A stretch of DNA of 64,000 bases from Pseudopyrenochaeta lycopersici (Eukaryota; Ascomycota; Dothideomycetes; Pleosporales; Pseudopyrenochaetaceae). The translations under genes were made by a program, and so were the position numbers. The stretch is from NCBI GenBank assembly GCA_003313425.1, contig NHZP01000006.1, forward strand, positions 992,001 through 1,056,000, in the 5' to 3' direction. Position 1 is the stretch's first letter. Every line of letters begins with the position of its first letter. Shown one piece after another: positions 12,554-22,190 of this stretch. Under the pieces are notes generated by a model. That model was given only the letters and a program-made list of their open reading frames with translations, had not been told where the DNA came from and searched no databases.

Positions 12554-15314
12554 TTAAAACTTGATATTGAACGGAGAACTCGGCGGATCTCGCAGGTCCA
12601 GTCGAAATTGCGTCGTGTCTGAAGGCCCGCGGCTATGCTGGGCTTGGGTGGGCGTTGCATTATCGTCGAGGTCGATGGAGGCTTCCGTGCTCACTGACGG
12701 CGGTGCGCGTTTGGGTGTTCCTCCGATAGGAAGTCCGTCTCGACTATCTGAGGAGGAGATAGCCCGTTCGCTGGAGGATTCACGCTCATTATAACCGCCA
12801 CGCATGCGTGGGGCGGCAGTACCAGACAATTCTGACATGGCATGCGACGGGTTTGGTGGTGTAGCACGACCATTTCTATCCGATGAGATAGCTCGAGTAG
12901 ATGCTTTAGTTGAATCTGTTGAATTGCTTTGCGCCGAAGTAGACTTTTGAGGTTGGCTAACGTGTGGCGACGGCTGTGAACCTTTGCCCTTGCCTGGGTT
13001 CTGCACCTGCCCATTTCGAGCAGGCGTCTGCTGCTGCTGCTGCTGTTGTTGTTGTTGTTGTTGCTGTTGCTGGCTCTCTGATTCAATGGCGCTCAAGAAA
13101 TTGAGCTCATCTGCCAAAAAGTCTTTCTCTGTCCAGCAGCCCTGCCAGCAGTTTCGCCAATCCAGAATGAGAAATTGAAAGCAGAATGCGTCGATTTTAA
13201 TTGCTGGTTGAAAGCAGATACATAAATTGTTGTAGTTCATCTTGTTAAATTCGGAACAAGAGTGTAACAGACTGATGTGGCAGGTAATCGCGAAGAGGAG
13301 GTAGTAGTTGAAAGGAGGTAGCTTGGAAAGCTCGTCCTTGAGCATCTGCGGTGTTGTTTTCGCCCCCACACATTCCTGTTGGATCGCTGTTTGTATCGCC
13401 TTTGGGAAGATCTCGTCAGGGAGTTGTCGCAGCCAGTTCTTGAAGAGTGACCCGATAACGTTAGGGTCGTTCAGGTTCGGGTCACTAATCAAATCTATAT
13501 CTCGGTCTGTGTGGTTTAAGCAGGTTGTTATAATCCAAAATATCAGAAAACCTACCCTGGTCGAATTTCCGCTCATAATAACGAACTTGCTGGGCAGAAC
13601 CCGGAACTCGATACAAACCCTCTTCTTCGCAGCCTCTCATGTTCAAGTAACTGACACACGTTGTTAAAATAGTTGATGCAAATCGACAAGCGGTGAAACG
13701 TACTCTATACAGCGCCAAGGAAGGGCTGGCATCCAGAATTCTGTTTTGTCCCTCGACTGTTCCAATCGCGTCGATATCCGGGTTAATCTAGTCTGCTCGA
13801 TTAAAGGCTTGTGAATAATCTTGCACACGTACGGCTCGTTCGAAATCGATGGCTGGCTTTCGTGATTGCTGTTGTTACGTCCCAGCTTCCCAAACACGCC
13901 TTTTCGCGCCGAGTCCATCTTCTCTCCCATCTTTCGAGCACCAACACCAAGGCTAGACATTAAGGTGATGCCTCTGCTCTCGTTGTATGAATTGGATGCC
14001 AGAGAGACCTGTTCTGCCCGGTCTCTTCGGGAGCCTTGGTCTTCGTCTCGTTGCACATGCTTAGATCCATCATGGCGATCCGCTGAGTGAGTCCGAAGCT
14101 TACCGATACCCATGTTCTGTCGCCATGACTGGCCCTTTTCCATTGGCGCTGTCTTGAGTGACGTCCCATCTCCGTTCGTCGTCCACGATCCCGCAATCTC
14201 GGGGGAAAGCTGCGGTGGAGGAACCTTGTTCAGTTTGGTTCTTGGACCAGAGTTTTCGTCTCCTTTGATTGACCTGGACCTGGAGAGTAAACCTTGCTTC
14301 TTTGATTTTGAAGTGTTGCGTTTTGAAGGGTCTACGAGTACATGCGATGACTCGTTCGACATGCCTGATTCAGTTCGTTGATCTATACGCCCCACTTCAG
14401 AGTGATTGTCTGCAGGAATTAGTGCAGGAATACGCATCTGGGTTGCGGTTCTGCTTACCATCAGAGTTGGGTGTCCGCACAGGACGGCCAAGATCGGGCG
14501 TTGATGCCCCGCTGCGTCCATTTGAGTACAGGCTCGGTGAGTGTTGCTGGTCAGGAACCTGTCGAAAAGTATTGTCTTGTGTGTTGAGCCGAGATGATGA
14601 CTTGTTGGCAGAGAAATTGGAGAAGATGTTCTTGGCGTCTTTTCGAGGTTTGGGGGATGCGGGAGATTGTGGCATGTGCTGAAAGGCGGCATTGGGCGCG
14701 GGAAAGTCGTCCTCAGGTATGTTCGGAGACCTGGGGCTTTTTGGACTCATAGGCATGTTTGCCGTCTCCTTACCCGACTTCCCCCGCATGGCTAGTGACA
14801 GTGTGGATGATTTGGGCATCTTCCTCAGTGTTTTCTGTGGTGGTTTCCAAGACTACTGATAACTTAGCGCAGCTCTCTTGACAAGCAGATCCCTGTCGTC
14901 TTGTTTCGCACTGCGCGCCTGCCAGCTGAGGGCCAAAATACCTCGGTGGGTGTGTTTAGAAAAAATGCGTCAATGTTAGGGCAGGCGGGCGTTTGATCGA
15001 AGAGTTGGTGCGGCGCAGGTGAATGGTGCGTCGGCGGCTTCAGTGGATATGGTACATGGGTTGCGGGTGGTGGAGAAGCGCGGTCGAGGGAGGTTGCGCG
15101 GTCAAGACGTCTGTGTTTGCCCATGGCTGTTAGCGGATTCAGGACACGGAGGGGCTGACCCAGATGTGCAGAGTATTAGAAGGCGCAGAAGGTGGTACGA
15201 ACCGTGAGAGTCTTGGGGTGGTTGTGTCCCCTGGCCAGCAGTGTCTGCAGGCGTCGGCGTCTGCGGCGAGGTGTCGAGTCTGATATCCACAGATGGCAAG
15301 GCGATGTCTGACAT
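12554..15314 (-). CDS. Rho GTPase-activating protein (RhoGAP domain)
   Basis: Six-exon gene, 808 aa predicted, with a RhoGAP domain at about residues 445-620 that should stimulate GTP hydrolysis on Rho/Cdc42-type GTPases in polarity and wall growth. Exons: 15203-15314, 14942-15126, 14459-14834, 13704-14409, 13556-13650, 12554-13506. All five introns (76, 107, 49, 53 and 49 nt) have GT-AG ends and keep phase. The arginine finger is visible as EEEGLYRVPGS (Arg about 474), and the domain ends CWQGCWTEKDFL. The N-terminal 450 residues are Ser/Pro-rich and disordered; directly after the domain comes a polyQ run (about 637-651) and then a Ser-rich tail. The first two exons are inferred only from splice signals and phase; a shorter model would start at the ATG at 14819 (MPKSSTLSL). 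I cannot assign it to a named yeast RhoGAP. Confidence 0.8.
13028..13072 (-). repeat. CAG/CAA trinucleotide repeat encoding polyQ
   Basis: A run of CTG then TTG triplets on the plus strand, read as about 14-15 glutamines on the minus strand just after the RhoGAP domain. The mixture of CAG and CAA codons would slow slippage, but length variation between strains is likely. Confidence 0.9.
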
Positions 15315-16346
15315 GCAAAGACCCGAAGGGGCGGATACCGAGCGCGTGCGACCTGCGACAGCCGTCGATATAGGCCCGCTGTCTCCCTAGCTACAACTCG
15401 GCGAAATTCGAGTATCGTGGTTGATGGCGGGAAGGATGTCAAGCGAGGGCCTCGAGTACAGTCAGCAGTGGTTGCGGAACGTGAAAGGGGCGGGCGCTAT
15501 AGACGGCTGTTGTACGACATTGAAGCGGCCACGACTCTGGAACAAAGAGGGAGAGGTTTCCCAGTGGCAGTCTCAAGCCCGACTTACCCAATTATACACG
15601 ACCAGGGTAGGACCGCCAGAAATTCGGAGAGCAACAAAGACACGGCTATCGCCAGCAGGGAGAGAGGGCACTGCGCGCGGAGAGACCAGCGGTGCGCCGT
15701 TCAGCAGAGAGTGGGTAGAGCGGTGCTATTTTGGGGCCCAGCGAGCGTGCGTTCCTGACTACACCGTTAGTCGCCCGTTGCAAGAGCGACGGCCGTGATA
15801 GCGGAGGGGGGATGCGGCCGGGGGGTGCCACGGGACACGGTGCGGACAGAGCTGCTGTGGAGGGCAGTGAAAGGACACAAGAGGTGCAGGGCGGGGGATG
15901 CTCAGCGCAAGACCACGCTGCCGCGACCTGCAAAGCTGCAAAGGGCAGAAGAAGCGGCGGCGGCAACGATGCTGGGAATTGGACATGCGTGACAGTGCAC
16001 GGCCCCAGGTACGAGGACGCTACTGAAACCCTCCAAATTGTGCTTGAGGATGCCAGCACACAAGCGAATGCAGTGCAGCGGAGGGTATGAATGCAGTGCA
16101 GGCAGCGAAGACACAGGATAACGCCGTGAGCCCTTCTCGAGCCATCTCAAGCCCATGCACCCGCTCCCTGGGCCACGGCGGCAGGGCTTCACCATGGGCA
16201 GTGCGATGCACCGTGTGCCAAGACCCACATGAGCATCGTTTCAGGACCCTTTCCCTTGTTGTGTCAGGCTGCACCCTGGTCAACGCCAACCCAGACATCA
16301 ATGCATCACTGAATCGGGCACCAACATCTCTCCACCACCAGCCAGA
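15315..16346. other. Divergent intergenic region between RhoGAP and BET2
   Basis: About 1 kb between the inferred RhoGAP start (minus) and the BET2 start (plus); it should contain both promoters. It is fairly GC-rich, with many overlapping open frames on both strands but none with domain-like sequence, conserved-looking starts or consistent splice signals. Confidence 0.5.
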
Positions 16347-17567
16347 ATGTCACTTGTTTCTGGACCAGGCCGAGGAGGCATGGCTCAGATGCCTCATGAT
16401 ATGCAGCTGTTCGTTGACAAGCACGTCCGCTACATCCAGAGCCTCGACACAGTGCGTAGCTTCTGCACGGCCGCGCAAGCAACAGCCAAAACAGTCCCGC
16501 GCTGACCCGCTTCAGCGCAAAGACGAGCTCGAGTACTGGCTCACCGAGCATCTGCGGCTCAACGGTCTCTACTGGGGACTGACCGCCTTGCATCTGCTGG
16601 GGCATCCCGACGCGCTCCCGCGCTCTGAGGTCCTCGACTTTGTCTTCTCGTGTCTGCACGAAAACGGCGGTTTCGGCGCCGCTCCGGGACACGATGCTCA
16701 TATGCTGTATACCGTTAGTGGTGTGCAGATATTGGCCACTCTTGACGCTTTTGGAGATCTTGAAGACCGCGTCCAGGACGGCCGAATGAAGATTGGAAAA
16801 TGTGCGTCTGTCTCACCCGCTATCGCAAATTGGCCCTGCTAATGATACACAGTCATCGCAGACCTGCAGGATCCAGAGACAGGAACCTTTGCAGGTGACG
16901 AGTGGGGTGAACAAGATACACGCTTCCTATATGGGGCACTCAACGCTCTCTCGCTCATGGGGCTGCTAAACCTAGTAGATGTTGATAGAGCAGTCCAACA
17001 TGTTCACTCGTGTGCCAACTTTGACGGCGGGTATGGCACCAGTCCTGGCGCTGAATCGCACTCAGGTCAGGTGTTTACGTGTGTCGGAGCATTGACCATC
17101 GCGGGGAGGCTTGATCTGGTCGATCAAGACAAGCTGGGCGCTTGGCTCAGCGAACGGCAGCTCAAGAACGGAGGGCTGAACGGCAGACCCGAGAAGAAGG
17201 AAGACGTCTGCTACAGCTGGTGGGTTATGAGTAGCATGGCCATGTTGAACAAGCTTCATTGGATAGATGGCGACAAGTTGACAAAGTTCATTCTGCAATG
17301 CCAGGTATGATCCTTGGGGACAATTTTGATTATTCGACTGACCTTACAGGATCCTGACCTCGGTGGTCTTGCCGATAGACCAGGAGATATGGTTGATGTG
17401 TTCCACACCGTCTTCGGTGTTGCTGGGCTCAGTCTCTTGAGCTACCCTGGTCTCGAGGAGGTAGACCCAGTCTAGTGAGTGCCCACCGTTTGACCACCTC
17501 GCAACAACGCTAATTACTGCCAAGTTGCATGCCACGATCTGTTACGCGTAGATGCTTGGGTAAGTAG
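16347..17567 (+). CDS. BET2: Rab geranylgeranyltransferase (type II) beta subunit
   Basis: Catalytic beta subunit of Rab GGTase, which attaches geranylgeranyl groups to Rab C-termini delivered by the escort protein. Five exons: 16347-16451, 16516-16801, 16853-17304, 17350-17474, 17525-17567 (336 aa; introns 64, 51, 45 and 50 nt, all GT-AG and phase-consistent). The repeated alpha/alpha-barrel motifs are clear: [48 protein letters not shown] and [19 protein letters not shown]. Zn ligands of the family are present as Asp and Cys in EDVCYSWW and His in VFHTVFG. The last, 43-nt exon supplies the conserved ending [13 protein letters not shown]. Start chosen at [11 protein letters not shown], the first ATG of the exon that continues in phase. 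Confidence 0.93.
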
Positions 17568-17651
17568 TCAACAGTACTCTAGTGAGCGTACGCATACTCC
17601 TTGCAAGCAATGTTAGCTTGGTGAAAACTCGTTTGCTAGTTCATGTATCCG

Positions 17652-17685
<34 letters not shown>

Positions 17686-18210
17686 GGCTCGCCAGGCCTT
17701 TGAACGATGAATTTACTGTCTGTTGCTCCTTTGCTCCTTCTTGTCTGCGCTGCATGGTCGTCCTGGCGCACCTTCACCCCCACCCTTTAGCAAGCCAATG
17801 GCTCTTTCATGAGGTGTGAGATGGACATTCAGAGGAAAGGGTAGTCGCTGCCTCTTTCGTGGATGCTGGACTCTTCCCACGTGCGCTGCCTGCTCGACCA
17901 CCACCTACAAATTCCTCTTTCTCTGAGTCTCGTGCTTTCTTCCCCTCTCTTACCTCGCAACATGGTGTTTGTGTCCCTCTCCTGCTTTCCTCTGTTCTAT
18001 GGTCAGACAACGGTCGAGGAGCCGCGGAAGTGACTGGCAGCCCTTCCAGTGCACCAGCTCTCTTATCTGCAAGTTTCCTACCGCCGCCTGTTCGCCTTCT
18101 TCACGTTCAGCCCGCTCCTTTCGCAACGTTCTTTTTCACGTTTGTATTGCAAGCATAGTGCCTTCACCCTGTGTTCGGTCTTTTTGCCTACGATCCTTGC
18201 AACCGCTGCA
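17568..18210. other. Intergenic: BET2 3' flank and zinc-finger gene promoter
   Basis: Tandem (+/+) intergenic stretch. Contains the GA microsatellite at 17655-17683 and, from about 17890, a pyrimidine-rich leader-like sequence (many CT/TTC runs) typical upstream of fungal start codons. No gene recognised. Confidence 0.5.
17655..17683. repeat. (GA)n dinucleotide microsatellite, about 14 units
   Basis: Perfect GA repeat about 90 bp downstream of the BET2 stop codon. Expected to be length-polymorphic; no function inferred. Confidence 0.95.
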
Positions 18211-19734
18211 ATGGCAGCCAACGGCATTCCGCTGCACTGCAACATTTGCCCCAAGAAGCCGAATTTTAGCGATGTCTCACATCTTCTCACGCATATAGCC
18301 AGCAAGGGCCACTTGTCCAACTATTACAAGGTCAAGGTCCGTTCAACACATGAAGAGGCATCCCGCCGGCTAATCGACACCTACGATCACTGGTACGCCG
18401 AATGGAGTGTAGAGGAGCTCATGTCAGATCGCATGACCCAGAAGGACAAACGCCGCGCTCGGGCGAGATCAGCTGGTATAATTTCATACCACATGCAACA
18501 GCCCTTTGAAATCATTGCTGACTGTCACGCTGTCGTAGCTCGGCCTACTCCTGCCCCTAGAATTGAGGCTCCGACCCCGCGCTACGCCCGTCGCGCTGCA
18601 GCTAGCAATCTTCTCGATCCCCGTCTTTCTGAACAGCAGCAGGTAGTCAAGCTGGAACACTCGACTACTTCCACACCAACGCCCCAGCCTCTTGGCCCCG
18701 TTCTACGCCACCGCAACACCTTTGCACCTCACATGCAGTATTGGTCTACAGAGTCCCGCGCTAGCTCTCGTAGCCACACCAATCCTGACTACGAGACCTC
18801 CAGCGAGTACTCGGACCCAGCTGAGCGACGACAGTACCGATATACTGCTACGGACTCTTGCGCCATCGAGGACGATCCCACTGATTTGGCGGACCCAATG
18901 GCAGTCAGTGAGTCGGCAAAGCTCAAGGGTGTCTACTGGCCCGGCATGGACATTTTTGACTCAGCAACTCCCGAAATGCGGCGAAAGAGAAACCAGAAGA
19001 AAGATAGCTCTGTCGTTGCGCAGCTGGAGCTCAACTCCCAGGAAGTTGAAGCTACAGAGCTCATTTTCACGCCACAGGGAACGTTCAAGCGGATACGGAG
19101 GATATCGTGCTCAGAGTCTGAGGACGACGACGAGATTGAGATCAAAGCCGAGAGTCCTCAGCCAATCCGCCGGCGCCTCGCGCTCGCCAGTATGGACGCC
19201 AATGCTACTCGTCGCTCAAGGTCAAATAGACCTCCCAGATTTTCTTACTCGGCTCGTAATCAGTACTTCGAAGACCGCAACCGCTCTCTTTACGGAAACG
19301 CTTGTAGTGAACAGGCTCCAAAGCGAAAGCGGGGGGCTTTTGAAGTCTTCCACGACTGCATTGATGATGAGCCTTTCTCTCCATCAACTAACCTGACCAA
19401 CCTCATTTCAGGTTTCGGTCATCAGCCCTTGTCGTCCCTAGGCCCAGCACTTGGTTCATACAAGCCGTTCAATGATCCCTTCCAGTTCGAGAATAAGGAG
19501 AACCTTCTGCATCCATTTCAACAGTCAACCTATGGCAACTTTCACGGCCACAATGGTACGGCTTACCATTATTCTGGCAACACATATGATCTGGGCCATG
19601 AACAATATGGTTTCCACTTCCATGACCATTTGTACAACGACAACGCCGCTTATCAGCAACCGAACGAGAATGACGATGATGATAATGATGATCAACGCAC
19701 AATCACGGCACCGCCTTCGCCATCTTCGGGTTGA
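18211..19734 (+). CDS. C2H2-type zinc-finger protein, function unknown
   Basis: Single-exon, 507-aa protein. The N-terminus has one zinc-finger-like motif, CNIC followed by HLLTHIASKGH (Cys-x2-Cys ... His-x5-6-His; residues about 9-33), then a helical segment with WYAEWSVEELM and a basic DKRRARARS run. The rest is low-complexity and disordered, with acidic (EDDDEIEIK) and basic (PKRKRGAFEVF) patches resembling a nuclear localisation signal, and an acidic Asn/Asp tail. The frame is open upstream as far as 18049, but ATG 18211 (MAANGIPLHC) puts the finger at the extreme N-terminus and follows the pyrimidine-rich leader. Proteins of this layout are common but uncharacterised in filamentous ascomycetes; a DNA- or RNA-binding nuclear role is only inference. 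Confidence 0.75.
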   Translation: MAANGIPLHCNICPKKPNFSDVSHLLTHIASKGHLSNYYKVKVRSTHEEASRRLIDTYDHWYAEWSVEELMSDRMTQKDKRRARARSAGIISYHMQQPFEIIADCHAVVARPTPAPRIEAPTPRYARRAAASNLLDPRLSEQQQVVKLEHSTTSTPTPQPLGPVLRHRNTFAPHMQYWSTESRASSRSHTNPDYETSSEYSDPAERRQYRYTATDSCAIEDDPTDLADPMAVSESAKLKGVYWPGMDIFDSATPEMRRKRNQKKDSSVVAQLELNSQEVEATELIFTPQGTFKRIRRISCSESEDDDEIEIKAESPQPIRRRLALASMDANATRRSRSNRPPRFSYSARNQYFEDRNRSLYGNACSEQAPKRKRGAFEVFHDCIDDEPFSPSTNLTNLISGFGHQPLSSLGPALGSYKPFNDPFQFENKENLLHPFQQSTYGNFHGHNGTAYHYSGNTYDLGHEQYGFHFHDHLYNDNAAYQQPNENDDDDNDDQRTITAPPSPSSG

Positions 19735-20488
19735 AAAAACATGTCTCATTGCTTTCTGCTCACTATCTCCACGTATTTCATGATCGGACGACCTATCCTC
19801 TTGGACTTCCCACGCGCGACTCTCTCCTATCGACATGGAGCATGCCGCAATAGATACCCAATTGACAGTCTCTCGCTCCATATGTTCTTGATTTCTTCAG
19901 TCCCCCACGTGAGAGTGGAGCAGACGCGCCTGCAACTTCTTCTCCCTTTGGCCCTCCGCCAGACATGATGTAGCGCGATGCATTACGACTAACGACATTC
20001 GATAAGAGATAATATGATTTCAATCAGCGAAGAGCCGGCTCCATAATCACTGCACAGATACTGGTGTATGTTCCTCATTTTTACGGTGTTGCCTTTAATT
20101 GATTTCTTTGCGATTATGGGGTGGCTGTGAGATACCGGTGCGCTTGTACAGTTCTCTCGCTTTCGAAATGCATCTTAATACTGGAGTTGTGATAGAGCGA
20201 TTGCTTCCATTGTGCGCATATGCAGATTATGAACATAATGATAAGCTTTATCCTCCACTATGTAAGACCGTTGGGTTTCTATATGCGGTGAAAAGGTGCG
20301 CACATTGTCGCAATTGGCAAGGACAACTCGAGTGGTTTCCCCTCCTACAACCTTGAATATGCACATCAAAATTATGTATGAAAGATGCCGCACATCGTCC
20401 TTAACCTTACATTACCTACACGGGACACCTATCCTCCTCAAGTCCAAGAGTGCATTGAACTACTTTTGCAGCGCCGCACTGCAAACTG
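19735..20488. other. Convergent intergenic region
   Basis: Separates the 3' ends of the zinc-finger gene (+) and the FAR-17a-like gene (-). AT-rich in its second half; no feature recognised. Confidence 0.5.
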
Positions 20489-21453
20489 CTACTCCCACTT
20501 TCCCTCTGCACCCATTTTCTTTGCCCTCTTTACTTTCTCCAGTTCCTCTACCGTCTCGTACCCATTTACCCATGCGTATAGTGCTCTCAATGCGCCTCCA
20601 ACTACCCACATCGTTGTGCCACTCAGCGCAAATAAGCCCACGCGTTGGACGGTTGTCAATATACCAAATAGTGGATACGGGTAAAATCCATTATAGGAGT
20701 AGCACAATTCGATCCACCACCAGTACGCGAATGCAGTCCCCGTCGATGCAACAAGCATAATTATCGGCGCATGGGGATTTGCAGGAATCGTGGGCCACGG
20801 CGGGCTTAGTAGAATCGCATCCAGCGTCAAAACCACCGCTGGCACCAAGTGGAAGCCCAGATCATAAAGAATAGGAGGCATAGGTAGGTCTAGAGGCACG
20901 ATCAAAGCGTCATCCACCGTACGGAGACCCCAGTACAGCAGACTGATAACAATTTCTATGGGTGCGGCAACTAGAGCAAGGTAATTTTTCAATGTGAAAA
21001 AGGTAGATGATGAGGTTATGTCCGCAAGCAGGCCGAAAGTAAAACATAGTGTACTGAGTGTTATGCCAATTATAGTGAGGAATTGGAGGTGCCAGCCGAA
21101 GGACTCATTCTAAAAGTGCGTCAGTAATGAATTGATGGATATTGCTAGAATGAACGCCGTCGGACATCAAACTTACGAAGATATTTGGATTATCTGCTAG
21201 ACTTCAGGTGACGTCAATGCAAATCCACACCTGAGTAATCTGGTGAGTATACGTACAATTTGAATGAGTGATAAAAGCTGATTAGACCAGCAACCTTGTT
21301 TCAATAGATCAGAAGGGGCTTTCGATACCAATGGCAGTTGTTCGCACTCACGTGAAGCGCACCGGAAAAACCTCTCGATGGAGACTCAAAACGCTGCAGC
21401 GGATGGCGCCGGCTCAGCTTCGCTTCAACATAGGAACTTTGCGATGCACTCAT
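20489..21453 (-). CDS. FAR-17a/AIG1-like multi-pass membrane protein
   Basis: Predicted 261-aa integral membrane protein of the FAR-17a/AIG1 family; animal members (AIG1/ADTRP) are threonine hydrolases of fatty-acid esters of hydroxy fatty acids, but fungal function is untested. Exons: 21352-21453, 21257-21294, 21177-21201, 20489-21109; introns of 57, 55 and 67 nt are phase-consistent. Two of the exons are only 38 and 25 nt. Around five to six hydrophobic segments are visible, including LQFLTIIGITLSTLCFTFG, LVAAPIEIVISLLYWGL, LGFHLVPAVVLTLDAILL and AYWWWIELCYSYNGFYPYPL. A Thr-His pair typical of the family could correspond to residues in the LYWGL and GFHLVPA segments. The acceptor of the second intron uses AAG rather than a nearby TAG, because only AAG keeps phase. 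Confidence 0.8.
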
Positions 21454-22190
21454 GTTGACCACAACGAATGCGAATGAAAATACCGATTAAACTCGAAGAT
21501 GCGGACACCTGTCATATCAATGGTACGAAAACCCTTGAGCAGAAGCGAAAATAATAACATGACGTACGAGTCCATCGCCATTGAAGCCAAGCACGTGGGT
21601 CCACAGTTGGCTGAACCTCGGAGTTTCTACCGAAAAGGCCAAACCAGACACCCGCTCCTTTTGTCAGCTCCCGACAATACTTCCGTTCACCCTGAAACCT
21701 GCTCATCAGCTCTCTGCACCATTCAGTCCCGTCTTCGCATCATCTGATAGCGAGTGCGCTGGGTTCCCCAATCTGAGGCTATACTTCGGCTTATCTCGTG
21801 TCACGGTTGGCATGCCAGGCTACTAAAAAAGGACTCGGCCTGGCAGATCCTCGGCACTTCTGGTGAGGGCAACGCAATAGCTTGGACAAGTGGCCAATGA
21901 GGATCATTGATGGTGCTCCACATTTTACCCCAAGTTGCCGTGATGCCTTGGTGAATCGATGGAGTACCGGAGAGGCGGCGAGGGTATCCGATAGGGGATT
22001 GGGAGAGGCCGGGTTGAGGTTCATACATAAAGCGTTGACCAAGCCCTCGTTGAGATGGCATGGAGCGTTGATACCCATTATATTTCTTCTTTGAGTAACC
22101 GTCTCGCATTCTTACTAGTGTCCCTTGCGTACTCAGCAAGGTGATTTACCTCCGCATTTCCGCTTTGTTTTTCAGCATTCTGCCATAGTC
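21454..22190. other. Divergent intergenic region
   Basis: Shared upstream region of the FAR-17a-like gene (-) and the GH3 beta-glucosidase gene (+), about 740 bp. No open frame or RNA gene that I can support. Confidence 0.5.

Noticed and set aside
15417..16090. Several overlapping 110-140 codon frames between RhoGAP and BET2
   Set aside because: GC-rich stretch with open frames in many phases at once; none resembles a protein family.
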